Shown here piece by piece: positions 1 through 7,278 of a DNA stretch of 17,458 bases. Both the position numbers and the translations under genes were made by a program. The stretch spans positions 1 through 17,458 of the forward strand of contig JAWLFI010000034.1 in the NCBI GenBank assembly GCA_041685645.1, given 5' to 3'. Under the pieces are notes generated by a model, which was given only the letters and a program-made list of their open reading frames with translations, ran no database searches and was not told the origin of the DNA. Position 1 is the first letter of the stretch; each line of letters opens with the position of its first letter. This stretch comes from JAWLFI01 sp041685645 (lineage in GTDB: Bacteria; Bacteroidota; Bacteroidia; Chitinophagales; Saprospiraceae).

Positions 1-326
1 ACATCCATTTGATACCTCATATACTCTTCCTTAACGTACTGCATTGGCCCGGATACGGCCACTCCTGCATTATTGATTAATGCGCCTAATCCCTCACCCT
101 TTACTATTTCCTTCACTACTTCCACCGCGTTTTGGATCTCTTCTTTATTCCTCACATCAAAAATTACGGTATGAAACAAATCTCCGTACTTTTCCGATAA
201 TGGAGTCGCATCCTCCTTCTTTCGAACGCTTCCTATTACGGGAATGCCCCTATTCATAAGATATTGGGCTGTAGCCATCCCAATGCCCGATGAAACACCT
301 GTAATTAATACTGTTCTATGATTCAT
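1..326 (-). CDS. Short-chain dehydrogenase/reductase, N-terminal part (runs off window)
   Basis: The first 108 codons or so of an SDR-family NAD(P)-dependent oxidoreductase are present; the 3' end lies beyond base 1. The reading frame starts at ATG (complement of 324-326). The protein opens with a Rossmann beta strand and the cofactor-binding motif TGVSSGIG (TGxxxGxG, about residues 10-17), and an INNAG motif (about residue 87), which stabilises the fold in classical SDRs. The catalytic Ser-Tyr-Lys residues would be further along and are not visible, so the substrate cannot be inferred. Its start overlaps the end of purE by 11 bp, which suggests it is the third gene of a purK-purE transcript, although no purine role is known for it. 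Family call is firm; function is unknown. Confidence 0.85.
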   Translation of the reverse strand, partial: MNHRTVLITGVSSGIGMATAQYLMNRGIPVIGSVRKKEDATPLSEKYGDLFHTVIFDVRNKEEIQNAVEVVKEIVKGEGLGALINNAGVAVSGPMQYVKEEYMRYQMD

Positions 327-825
327 CCTGTAGTTTTTTACGCAGCTTTTCAGCTTTCACATTTACTTGATTGGACAGCTCGGCCATATAAGCGCTGACT
401 TTTTTCGAAATTTTTTCATCTTGTGAGCCCAATATTTTAGCAGCTAAAATTCCCGCATTTTTTGCACCATTCAAGGCCACTGTAGCCACCGGAACACCGG
501 AGGGCATTTGCAAAATGGACAAAATGGAATCCCAACCATCTATGGAGTTGCTGGATAGAATGGGAACTCCAATAACGGGTAACTCAGTGAGGGAAGCCAT
601 CATGCCCGGCAGGTGGGCGGCTCCGCCTGCACCCGCAATAATTACCTGAAGGCCGCGGTCTTTAGCAGTCCGACCATATTCTACCATTTTATCAGGCGTT
701 CTATGTGCTGATACTACATCTACCTCGTACGGAATTTCCCATTCTTCCAGGATCTTAGTTGCGGCTTGCATGACGGGCCAGTCAGAATCCGAACCCATAA
801 TTATCCCAACTCTTGCTTTTTTCAT
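316..825 (-). CDS. purE: N5-carboxyaminoimidazole ribonucleotide mutase
   Basis: Class I PurE, 169 aa, the usual length. It converts N5-CAIR, the product of PurK, to CAIR in de novo purine synthesis, acting as a cytosolic octamer in characterised homologues. The sequence shows the nucleotide-binding MGSDSD motif (residues 10-15), SAHRTP with the catalytic His at 41, and GAGGAAHLPGM (residues about 65-75). These motifs identify class I, which depends on PurK, and purK is indeed immediately upstream. The ATG shares an ATGA overlap (822-825) with the purK stop, so translation is probably coupled. The gene ends 11 bp inside the downstream dehydrogenase. Nothing looks degraded. Confidence 0.97.
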   Translation of the reverse strand: MKKARVGIIMGSDSDWPVMQAATKILEEWEIPYEVDVVSAHRTPDKMVEYGRTAKDRGLQVIIAGAGGAAHLPGMMASLTELPVIGVPILSSNSIDGWDSILSILQMPSGVPVATVALNGAKNAGILAAKILGSQDEKISKKVSAYMAELSNQVNVKAEKLRKKLQDES

Positions 826-1976
826 GTGACTACTTTTACTTGTTGCTGTAATTCTTTCGCTATTTTCCTCGCTTTGTCCAAAGTGTCGGCTGTTATAGTA
901 ATATGTCCCATTTTTCTAAATGGGCGCGTTTGTTTTTTCCCATACCAATGGAGGTGAGCACCCTTCGTTTTTAGTATTTTATCTAATCCTTCTATCCTGG
1001 GTACTCCCTGATGCTCTTCTGCTCCCAATAAGTTGATCATGACTGCCGGCAAATTCAATTCTGTTGATCCCAGGGGCAAATTCATTATAGCTCGAATCAG
1101 TTGCTCGTATTGACTACACGAGCAGGCCTCGATCGTATGGTGCCCGCTGTTGTGAGGTCGGGGGGCCATTTCATTGACCCATAATTTGTCCTCTTTATCC
1201 AAAAAGAACTCTATTGCCAGAATGCCATTGTGATCTAATGATTCAATAATTTGTCGAGATAATTCTATCATCCGATTTGAAATATTCTCCTCTATTTGCG
1301 CAGGACATTGCAGATATTCGACCAGATTAGCCGTGGGATGGAAAACCATTTCCACCGGATCGTAGGTTTTTATCTCGCCACTCGAATTTCTGGCTACAAC
1401 CATAGCCAGCTCCTTTTTGATATCTATTGCTGTTTCTACGATACTGGGTCCCTCTAATAATTGACTGATGTCATCCTTTGACTTAATGATAGCAACTCCA
1501 CGACCATCGTAGCCATCAGTTCTTGATTTTTGAACAAAGGGGTATTTCAAAGTATTGTTGTGGATATCTTTTTTTACATCTGAAAGGGTCTCGTACATTG
1601 AAAAAGACGGACTGGGGATATCGTGTTCCTCATAAAATTTGTTTTGAAGTGCTTTGTCCTTAATGAGAGCCAATGTCGTGGAGCTCGGAAAGGTTTTTAC
1701 ACCCTTCTCTTCCAATTTACGCAGTCCTTCCACAGAAACATTTTCAATTTCAATGGTGAGGAAGTTTAAGTGCCGACCGAAATTTATGACATCTTCTGTC
1801 TTCTTTATATCTCCCTCCACGAAGTGATGGGGGATAAAGGCAGCGGGATATTTTCTGTTGGCATCCATCAAATATGTGTCCAAATGCCAGGGGCTGGCAG
1901 CCTGACAGAGCATTTTTCCCAATTGTCCACCACCGAGTATTCCAATTCTTCCCTCCAGGGTATGAGAGTCTTTCAT
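822..1976 (-). CDS. purK: N5-carboxyaminoimidazole ribonucleotide synthase
   Basis: ATP-grasp enzyme of 384 aa that makes N5-CAIR from AIR, bicarbonate and ATP, supplying PurE. Visible features are an N-terminal Rossmann-like pre-ATP-grasp motif GILGGGQLGKM (about residues 12-22), the ATP-grasp segment around QKSRTDGYDGRG (residues about 149-160), and the metal/ATP-binding WVNEMAPRPHNSGHHT stretch (about residues 267-282) that is diagnostic of PurK. The ATG at 1974-1976 is the first Met before the conserved domain. The stop overlaps the purE ATG. The gene diverges from the dihydroorotase gene across 44 bp; a near-consensus -7 box for purK (GATCTTTG on the minus strand) lies at 1996-2003. Confidence 0.97.
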   Translation of the reverse strand: MKDSHTLEGRIGILGGGQLGKMLCQAASPWHLDTYLMDANRKYPAAFIPHHFVEGDIKKTEDVINFGRHLNFLTIEIENVSVEGLRKLEEKGVKTFPSSTTLALIKDKALQNKFYEEHDIPSPSFSMYETLSDVKKDIHNNTLKYPFVQKSRTDGYDGRGVAIIKSKDDISQLLEGPSIVETAIDIKKELAMVVARNSSGEIKTYDPVEMVFHPTANLVEYLQCPAQIEENISNRMIELSRQIIESLDHNGILAIEFFLDKEDKLWVNEMAPRPHNSGHHTIEACSCSQYEQLIRAIMNLPLGSTELNLPAVMINLLGAEEHQGVPRIEGLDKILKTKGAHLHWYGKKQTRPFRKMGHITITADTLDKARKIAKELQQQVKVVT

Positions 1977-1984
1977 TTTATCTG

Positions 1985-1992
1985 TATTTTTG
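1985..1992 (+). promoter_or_regulatory. -7 box of the dihydroorotase promoter
   Basis: TATTTTTG exactly matches the Bacteroidota -7 consensus TAnnTTTG and lies 28 bp before the ATG at 2021, which would give a leader of roughly 20-25 nt. No clear TTG at the -33 position is present. Prediction from pattern match only. Confidence 0.6.
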
Positions 1993-1995
1993 ATT

Positions 1996-2003
1996 CAAAG
2001 ATC
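1996..2003 (-). promoter_or_regulatory. Candidate -7 box of the purK-purE promoter
   Basis: On the minus strand this reads GATCTTTG, a 7 of 8 match to TAnnTTTG (first base differs), 19 bp upstream of the purK ATG. It lies only three bases from the plus-strand -7 box at 1985-1992, so the two polymerase sites would overlap. No -33 TTG is evident. Confidence 0.4.
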
Positions 2004-2020
2004 ATAAAAATTAATCAGCT

Positions 2021-3370
2021 ATGGCTTACTATGATATAATTTTGAGAAATGCCACCATAATTAATGAAGGTACATATTTTGAAGGGGACCTCGGAATTCA
2101 AAATCAAAGAATTGAACGAGTCGATACAAAGATTTCATCCTCGGGCCGACGGGAATATGATCTCAAGGGGAAGTGGTTGTTGCCGGGGGTTATTGATGAT
2201 CAGGTACATTTCAGGGAGCCGGGCTTGACTCATAAGGCTGAGATCGCCACTGAATCGAAAGCAGCCCTTAGAGGTGGAACAACGACTTTTTTTGAAATGC
2301 CCAATACCATACCTCCCGCGGTGACCCAGAAACGCAATGAGGAAAAATACCTCCGAGCTTCAAAAGTCTCTCCGGTTAACTATTCTTTCTTCATGGGGGC
2401 ATCCAACGAAAATATAGAGGAGGTTCTAAAGACACCAGCTGATTTAGTTTGTGGCGTCAAGGTTTTCATGGGAAGTTCCACGGGCAATATGTTAGTCGAT
2501 GAGCTCGAAGTCCTGGATGAACTCTTTTCGAGAATCCCCATGCTGATAGCCACTCACTGCGAAGATGAGGACACGGTAAAAAAGAACCTGGAAGAAGCAA
2601 AAATGAAGTACGGAGACGATATTCCCGCGCAATTACACCCCGAAATCCGTTCTGAGGATGCCTGTTATTTAAGTTCTTCCCAGGCTGTAAAATTGGCCCG
2701 AAAGCATGGGACTCGCCTCCACGTGCTTCATCTCACTACTGAAAAGGAATTAGAGTTGTTTGAATCGGGGCGAGATTTGAGTAAAAAGAAAATTACAAAT
2801 GAAGTTTGTGTTCATCACCTGACCTTTTCTAACAAAGATTATGCATCCAAGGGACATTTGATAAAATGCAATCCTGCGATTAAGGCAGAATCGGATCGGC
2901 TTGCTTTGTGGAATGCTTTGGAGCAGCATCAGATTGATATTATTGCTACAGATCATGCACCACACAGCTGGGAAGAAAAATCGGAGAATTACATTCAGGC
3001 TCCGGCGGGTCTTCCATTAGTTCAACATGCACTCACCCTAATGCTCAATTCAGAGTATATCCGCCCCACTCAGGTAGTACATAAAATGTGTCATGCTCCT
3101 GCTGACTGTTTTCGAGTCGTGGATCGAGGTTATATTCGGGAAGGCTACTATGCTGACTTAGTCGTTTGGGATCCCAATGCCCCAAAATGGAAAGTCCAGA
3201 AGGAGAATATCCTTTACAAATGCGGTTGGTCTCCTTTAGAGGGGAAATATTTTAGCGGGGATGTGGAATCCGTATTTGTCAATGGTCACTTAGCCTTTCA
3301 TCAGGGAGAATTTGATCTTAGTCAAAAAGGGCGGCGGGTCACTTTCCGGCCTCTAAACGGTAATGGTTGA
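2021..3370 (+). CDS. pyrC: Dihydroorotase, Bacteroidota type (class I-like amidohydrolase)
   Basis: 449-aa amidohydrolase assigned to cyclisation of carbamoyl-aspartate to dihydroorotate in pyrimidine synthesis. After an N-terminal beta-sandwich strand region the TIM-barrel metal motif reads DDQVHFREPG (residues 59-68). Further ligands are visible: Lys147 in VKVFMG (expected carboxylated bridging lysine), His179 in ATHCED, His237 in LHVLHLTT, and Asp311 in ATDHAPH. The first His of the usual HxH pair is Gln61; from memory this is common in Bacteroidota homologues annotated as dihydroorotase, but I cannot verify that here. ATG at 2021 directly precedes the conserved start. Its last 32 bp overlap the convergent methyltransferase gene. 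Allantoinase or hydantoinase is an alternative, but no purine- or hydantoin-degradation neighbours are present. Confidence 0.88.
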   Translation: MAYYDIILRNATIINEGTYFEGDLGIQNQRIERVDTKISSSGRREYDLKGKWLLPGVIDDQVHFREPGLTHKAEIATESKAALRGGTTTFFEMPNTIPPAVTQKRNEEKYLRASKVSPVNYSFFMGASNENIEEVLKTPADLVCGVKVFMGSSTGNMLVDELEVLDELFSRIPMLIATHCEDEDTVKKNLEEAKMKYGDDIPAQLHPEIRSEDACYLSSSQAVKLARKHGTRLHVLHLTTEKELELFESGRDLSKKKITNEVCVHHLTFSNKDYASKGHLIKCNPAIKAESDRLALWNALEQHQIDIIATDHAPHSWEEKSENYIQAPAGLPLVQHALTLMLNSEYIRPTQVVHKMCHAPADCFRVVDRGYIREGYYADLVVWDPNAPKWKVQKENILYKCGWSPLEGKYFSGDVESVFVNGHLAFHQGEFDLSQKGRRVTFRPLNGNG

Positions 3371-3884
3371 TATAGCTAAGAGCTGCGCTGATTGCGTGAG
3401 CCACATTTATACTTGATTGTTTACCTATGAGAGGAATGTGAAGGGCTCTGTCAGCGCACTGAAGGAGATCTTCACGAATGCCCCCGGATTCACTGCCTGC
3501 TATCAAAAGGGTAGGCCCTTCCAGAGTAACTTCATAAATAGATCGAGACTGGCGTGTATATTCTAATGCAATTACTTCTCTGTATTGTTGGAAGGGAATG
3601 GCTGATGTTTGCTCCAATTGGATAATTTCTACATTTGATGTGTTGGAACGTGAAAGTTTATCAATTTTCTGAGCTACCCATTGAAACTGATTTTGCAAAA
3701 AATAAATTCTCTGCACCCCCAAATTGGCAGCACTTCTTATCACCTGACCCGCATTTTCTATGAACTGCATGCGGTCGCACAGAATGTCGATGGGCCATTT
3801 GGGTCGATAATGTGATAGATTGACCCACTCGTCATGAGTTAAGGGAAAATCGGCCGCTCGTTGCTCAGACTTATTGTTTTTCAT
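3339..3884 (-). CDS. TrmH/SpoU-family RNA 2'-O-methyltransferase
   Basis: A 181-aa single-domain SPOUT methyltransferase that would transfer a methyl group from S-adenosylmethionine to a ribose 2'-OH in rRNA or tRNA. Motif 1 is NAGQVIRSAANLG (residues 44-56, with Asn44 and Arg50), motif 2 is IAGSESGGI (residues 128-136) and motif 3 is SINVAHAISAAL (residues 158-169), which together form the knotted cofactor site. There is no N-terminal L30e-like substrate-binding domain of the RlmB type, so the target nucleotide cannot be named. The ATG shares an ATGA overlap with the stop of the metallo-hydrolase upstream, so it is the last gene of the ribH transcript. Its 3' end runs 32 bp into the oppositely oriented dihydroorotase gene. 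Confidence 0.93.
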   Translation of the reverse strand: MKNNKSEQRAADFPLTHDEWVNLSHYRPKWPIDILCDRMQFIENAGQVIRSAANLGVQRIYFLQNQFQWVAQKIDKLSRSNTSNVEIIQLEQTSAIPFQQYREVIALEYTRQSRSIYEVTLEGPTLLIAGSESGGIREDLLQCADRALHIPLIGKQSSINVAHAISAALSYINHYRLEAGK

Positions 3885-4732
3885 CCAGGGTGAACTTCAT
3901 CCCATTTCATGAGCTGGTCAATTTTTATTCGTCCCCTGGCATCTTTTTTTAAACTCGCGCATTCGTTCGTCGCATCGTGTTCAAATAAGAGCAATCCATT
4001 GTCCTCGTAAAGTTCGTTGAGCAAAGTGCGTTTTTCCTCAAGCGTTTTCAGGGGTTGAACGTCATAGGACATGACCCATGGCATACTCACATGAGCGTAA
4101 GAGGGGATGAGATCTGCGGCATAAAGCACTCGTTGACCATTTATGTTCATATCTAAAAGCATCATAGCTCTGGTATGCCCGTCACAATATCGGATTCGAA
4201 TATTGGGCAACCATTCATCTCCATCATTGCCTTGAATGTAGTTCAGAACCCCATGCTCTTTCAGAGGCACAAAATTTTCTTTCAAATAGGAGGCGGATTC
4301 TCTAATGTTGGGATGATAGGCCCATTGATAGTGCTCTTCATTAGACCAATATCTAGCATTGGGGAAGGTGGGTACCAATTCTTCGCTGGAATTTTTCTCT
4401 ACGGCGCCTCCGACGTGATCAAAGTGAAAGTGGGTGAGGAACACGTCTGTAATATCTTCCTTTTGAAATCCCTTTTTTTGTAAGGATTGCTCCAGCTGAG
4501 GTCCATGTGGATGAAAATGAGATCTGAATTTCTCGTCTTGTTTGTTGCCAATGCCTGTATCCACTAATATTTTTCTATCATTAGTTTCAATCAAAAGAGA
4601 GCGCATGGCCCAGGTGCATAAGTTGTCTTCGTCGGCTTCCATTTTTCGAGTCCAAAGCGTTTTGGGTACGACGCCGAACATGGCACCGCCATCTAACTTA
4701 AAGAGTCCAGAGTGAATGAGATGTATTTTCAT
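3881..4732 (-). CDS. Metallo-beta-lactamase-fold hydrolase
   Basis: 283-aa MBL-fold protein with a complete dinuclear zinc site: THFHFDHVGG gives His101, His103, Asp105 and His106; His186 lies in DGHT, Asp207 in YAADLIPS, and His252 in FEHDA. No signal peptide, so it is cytosolic. The long N-terminal region before the metal motif and the DGHT spacing resemble the lactonase/YtnP-like branch rather than RNase Z, glyoxalase II or true beta-lactamases, but substrate cannot be assigned. It overlaps ribH upstream (ATGA at 4729-4732) and the RNA methyltransferase downstream (ATGA at 3881-3884), so all three are probably translationally coupled. The physiological link to riboflavin synthesis is not obvious. 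Confidence 0.9.
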   Translation of the reverse strand: MKIHLIHSGLFKLDGGAMFGVVPKTLWTRKMEADEDNLCTWAMRSLLIETNDRKILVDTGIGNKQDEKFRSHFHPHGPQLEQSLQKKGFQKEDITDVFLTHFHFDHVGGAVEKNSSEELVPTFPNARYWSNEEHYQWAYHPNIRESASYLKENFVPLKEHGVLNYIQGNDGDEWLPNIRIRYCDGHTRAMMLLDMNINGQRVLYAADLIPSYAHVSMPWVMSYDVQPLKTLEEKRTLLNELYEDNGLLLFEHDATNECASLKKDARGRIKIDQLMKWDEVHPG

Positions 4733-5253
4733 AATCCAAATCCTATTTTGTGAGCGGGTAGGCCTTCCCGTTTACTTAAATCTGCCATTTGCAAAGCAGA
4801 AATGGCAGATTCAATGCCTTTATTGCCGTGTTTCCCTCCGGATCTTTCCTTGGCTTGTTCCATGGAATTCGGAGTGAGAACCCCGAAGATGCATGGAACA
4901 CCACTGGTAAGTCCTAATTGCATAAGGCCGGAAGCCACCGCCCGATTGATGTAATCGTTGTGATCCGTTGCTCCTTTTATGACGCAACCCAGACAGATCA
5001 CCGCATCTAGTTTTCTGTGCCTGGATAGGAGTATCCTAGCACCTTGAGGTAGTTCATACGAACCCGGTACCTGAATGTTGTAGATATCACTTTCCAATAC
5101 ATTGTGTTCTTTTAAGGCTTGTTCACAGCCCTCTAACAATTGATCGGTAATATTCCTATTCCACTGAGCAGTCACTATTCCAATTTTCATACCATTTCCG
5201 TCGGGTATATCTGCTGAGTTAAAGTCTGAAAGGTCTTTCTTCTTTTTTGTCAT
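4729..5253 (-). CDS. ribH: 6,7-dimethyl-8-ribityllumazine synthase
   Basis: Lumazine synthase, the penultimate step of riboflavin synthesis, condensing the aminopyrimidine with 3,4-dihydroxybutanone phosphate. Conserved parts: an early GIVTAQWN strand, where Trp replaces the usual Phe of the substrate-stacking FN motif, VPGSYELP, GCVIKGATDHNDYI with the catalytic His, and FGVLTPNSMEQAKERSGG followed by GNKG. I chose ATG at 5251-5253 (174 aa). The frame is open further upstream to 5310, but that extension would read through the transcription terminator at 5299-5329, so it is not coding. A hydrophilic tail of about 20 residues (Lys-rich MTKKKKD) precedes the core, longer than in E. coli. First gene of a three-gene coupled set. 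Confidence 0.96.
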   Translation of the reverse strand: MTKKKKDLSDFNSADIPDGNGMKIGIVTAQWNRNITDQLLEGCEQALKEHNVLESDIYNIQVPGSYELPQGARILLSRHRKLDAVICLGCVIKGATDHNDYINRAVASGLMQLGLTSGVPCIFGVLTPNSMEQAKERSGGKHGNKGIESAISALQMADLSKREGLPAHKIGFGL

Positions 5254-5298
5254 AGTTTTTCTTTGACTACACGTCAGGTCAATATCGATTAGGAATAT

Positions 5299-5329
5299 AA
5301 AAAAAGCCACTCAAATGAGCAGCTTTTTT
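5299..5329 (-). terminator. Rho-independent terminator after the TPR gene
   Basis: AAAAAAGC and GCTTTTTT arms flank an inner CTC/GAG pairing with loop AAAT, separated by a CA/CA mismatch. Read on the minus strand it gives a GC hairpin followed by a T run, 25 bp after the TPR stop. It lies between the TPR gene and ribH and rules out the longer reading of ribH. Confidence 0.75.
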
Positions 5330-5353
5330 AGATAAAATTTTAGAAAGTCTGAG

Positions 5354-6028
5354 CTATTCCTGTAAAGCCAAATATTTTACAGCTTCATTCACCTCATTAC
5401 TTTCGGGATATTCCTCTTTGATTTTCTTGAAAGTGTTGCGCGCTTCATCATTGAGATCTTGCTGATCCTGAAGCAGAGCTAATTTATTGAGATAATAAGG
5501 TGTCAATAAATTGTTATCATAGGAAGCGGCCTTTTCATATGAATCAATGGCTTCTTCCCAGTTTTTATTTTCGCTATGGATGTCCCCCAATAGACCATTT
5601 TTCATAATCTTCATGACAGTTCCATTGGCTTTGAACTTTTTGATGTGGTAAAGAGCTTCATCAAATTCGTTTAAGTGCATATAGGACACGGCTGAGTAGT
5701 ATTGTGCACCATTGGCCGCACTGGTACCTGAATAATTGTCAATGATATCCAAAAACCCTTCAAATCCGCCTCCGGGATTGGCCAAAGCATTGGCAAAGGA
5801 ATCTCGTTCAAACTGAAATTGAGCCTGAAACATGGCTTCCGCAGCATTTTTCTCTTTGGGTGCCATCACAACATTTTTGTAGATGATATATCCACCGACG
5901 ATGACAACTAAGGCGAGAACTCCACCCAATATTACATTTTGGTACTTCTCGACAGTCTTTTTAATTGAGTTTCGAACTTCGAGTAAGTTAACCAGTGTAT
6001 CTTCTGATTCTTTTTTTCTTCGAGCCAT
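5354..6028 (-). CDS. Membrane-anchored tetratricopeptide-repeat protein
   Basis: About 224 aa. The N-terminus is a charged cytosolic segment (MARRKKESED), followed by one transmembrane helix (roughly residues 33-53, rich in Ile/Val/Gly) and a periplasmic region with TPR-like helical pairs (about residues 100-220; FDEALYHIKKF, WEEAIDSYEKAA, DEARNTFKKI). The layout resembles YfgM-type anchored TPR proteins, which act as periplasmic chaperone or scaffold partners; that role is inferred. Start choice: ATG at 6026-6028. The frame continues upstream to a TTG at 6047-6049, but that TTG is part of a perfect -7 promoter box (6047-6054), so the longer form is rejected. The gene sits between its own promoter and terminator, so it appears monocistronic although next to ribH. 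Confidence 0.85.
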   Translation of the reverse strand: MARRKKESEDTLVNLLEVRNSIKKTVEKYQNVILGGVLALVVIVGGYIIYKNVVMAPKEKNAAEAMFQAQFQFERDSFANALANPGGGFEGFLDIIDNYSGTSAANGAQYYSAVSYMHLNEFDEALYHIKKFKANGTVMKIMKNGLLGDIHSENKNWEEAIDSYEKAASYDNNLLTPYYLNKLALLQDQQDLNDEARNTFKKIKEEYPESNEVNEAVKYLALQE

Positions 6029-6046
6029 AAGTTTTCTAATTTGCTG

Positions 6047-6054
6047 CAAAAATA
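6047..6054 (-). promoter_or_regulatory. -7 box of the TPR gene promoter
   Basis: Minus strand TATTTTTG matches TAnnTTTG exactly, 18 bp upstream of the ATG at 6028, implying a leader of about 12 nt. It lies in the T-rich tail of the pdhA terminator, so terminator and promoter are packed back to back. Confidence 0.6.
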
Positions 6055-6057
6055 AGA

Positions 6058-6093
6058 AAAGTTCCTAATGTTTTAGCTTTCATTAGGAACTTT
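6058..6093 (-). terminator. Terminator after pdhA
   Basis: A perfect 13-bp inverted repeat (AAAGTTCCTAATG at 6058-6070, CATTAGGAACTTT at 6081-6093) with a 10-nt loop. Read on the minus strand it is followed by a T-rich stretch (TTTTCTTATTTTTG). It begins 27 bp after the pdhA stop. Low GC in the stem, but length and T tail support termination. Confidence 0.75.
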
Positions 6094-6120
6094 CCTCTTT
6101 CATGCAAGAGCTTCGTTTAT

Positions 6121-7146
6121 TTAATCTCTCAGAAAGGGGTAATCTTCCTGTACATAATTATGAGTGTACAGTTCCTTAGCATCCGGGAATTCTGCTTCAT
6201 CGGCGTACTCTAGAGCGGATTTTATCTCTTTCTTTATATCGTCTTTTATGGCTTTGATCTCATCTTTAGTAGCTATGTCCTGGTCTAAAATGGTAGCTTC
6301 TAAATTTTTAATCGGATCCTTGTCCTTGTATTCATTTACCTCGTCTCTGCTCCTGTATGTTGCCGGGTCTGATACTGAGTGGCCCTTATAGCGATACGTC
6401 TTTATTTCCAGGAAGTAAGGCCCTTTGCCGGATCGAATATGCTTGGCGGCTTTCGTCATGGCTTCATGCACTGCTTCTACATTCATTCCGTCTACTGGTT
6501 CGCTGGGCATATCATACCCCAGTCCCAATTTGTATATATCTTGTACGTTGGAGGTCCTTTTTACAGAGGTGCCCATCGCATAATGATTGTTTTCACATAT
6601 GTAAAGTACGGGGAGCTTCCAGGTCATAGCCATATTAAATGACTCGTGTAATGAACCTTGCCGCGCTGCACCATCGCCAAACATAGTAACACATATATTG
6701 TCTGTCTTTTTGTATTGCTCGGCCAGCGCTATACCCGTGCCGATTGGGATCTGTGCTCCTACAATACCATTACCTCCAAAATATCTGTGTTTTTTTGAAA
6801 AGAAGTGCATGGAACCACCTTTTCCTTTATTAATGCCCACGGCTTTCCCATATAATTCGGCCATAGCATCCTTGGTGGAAATACCTCGAGAAATGGCCGT
6901 GCCATGTTGTCGATAGCCGGTGATGACAGCATCTTCCGGTTGAATAGCTGTAGTCATGGCACCTGCAATAGCTTCCTGACCAATATACACATGGCAGAAC
7001 CCTCGAATCTTGTTTTGGCCATACATCTGAAGTGCACTATTTTCGAAATTTCTGATGCGTTGCATGATCTCGTACCAGCCTAAATAGGTCTCCTTATCGT
7101 AAGATGTCTTTTTGCTTTTCTTCTTTTTATCTGCAACTTCTGCCAT
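6121..7146 (-). CDS. pdhA: Pyruvate dehydrogenase E1 component, alpha subunit
   Basis: 341-aa thiamine-diphosphate enzyme subunit that decarboxylates pyruvate and passes the acetyl group to lipoyl-E2. Thiamine-diphosphate motif runs from FGDGAARQG (residues 156-164) to the Asn pair at 186-187 in ICENNHYAMG. The MHFFSKKHRYFGGNGIVGAQ region (about 113-132) and the YKGHSVSDPATYRSRDE loop (about 252-268), which contacts cofactor and in mitochondria carries phosphorylation sites, are both intact. A Lys-rich tail of about 15 residues precedes the core. The E1 beta and E2 genes are not adjacent: a terminator follows immediately. A branched-chain 2-oxoacid E1 alpha is the alternative, but the motif spacing and the Met-His-Phe-Phe segment fit pyruvate better. 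Confidence 0.92.
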   Translation of the reverse strand: MAEVADKKKKSKKTSYDKETYLGWYEIMQRIRNFENSALQMYGQNKIRGFCHVYIGQEAIAGAMTTAIQPEDAVITGYRQHGTAISRGISTKDAMAELYGKAVGINKGKGGSMHFFSKKHRYFGGNGIVGAQIPIGTGIALAEQYKKTDNICVTMFGDGAARQGSLHESFNMAMTWKLPVLYICENNHYAMGTSVKRTSNVQDIYKLGLGYDMPSEPVDGMNVEAVHEAMTKAAKHIRSGKGPYFLEIKTYRYKGHSVSDPATYRSRDEVNEYKDKDPIKNLEATILDQDIATKDEIKAIKDDIKKEIKSALEYADEAEFPDAKELYTHNYVQEDYPFLRD

Positions 7147-7217
7147 ATCGTTCTATTTTTGTGGTGTAAAAATACAATTGCTTTTTCAGATGACAAAACA
7201 TGTACTTGCTCCATGCT

Positions 7218-7225
7218 CAAATATA
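7218..7225 (-). promoter_or_regulatory. Candidate -7 box of the pdhA promoter
   Basis: Minus strand TATATTTG matches TAnnTTTG exactly. It lies 72 bp upstream of the pdhA ATG, implying a leader near 65 nt. No convincing -33 TTG. The 132-bp intergenic region 7147-7278 is divergent to recF; I see no equally good box for recF on the plus strand. Confidence 0.5.
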
Positions 7226-7278
7226 ATGGATTTTGAGCTCCTGTTGTTGTTGGACTTTGTTTATAAAAATGTATAATC

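Noticed and set aside
5254..5310. Longer ribH start at 5310
   Set aside because: The extension lies partly in a terminator hairpin at 5299-5329 and encodes a hydrophobic stretch not seen in lumazine synthases.
6164..6916. Plus-strand open frames opposite pdhA
   Set aside because: Shadows of the pdhA coding strand, with Cys/Ser/Phe-rich compositions typical of antisense frames.
7226..7278. Promoter for recF
   Set aside because: TTG triplets occur near 7246-7252, but no TAnnTTTG match stands at a fitting distance, so I did not list one.
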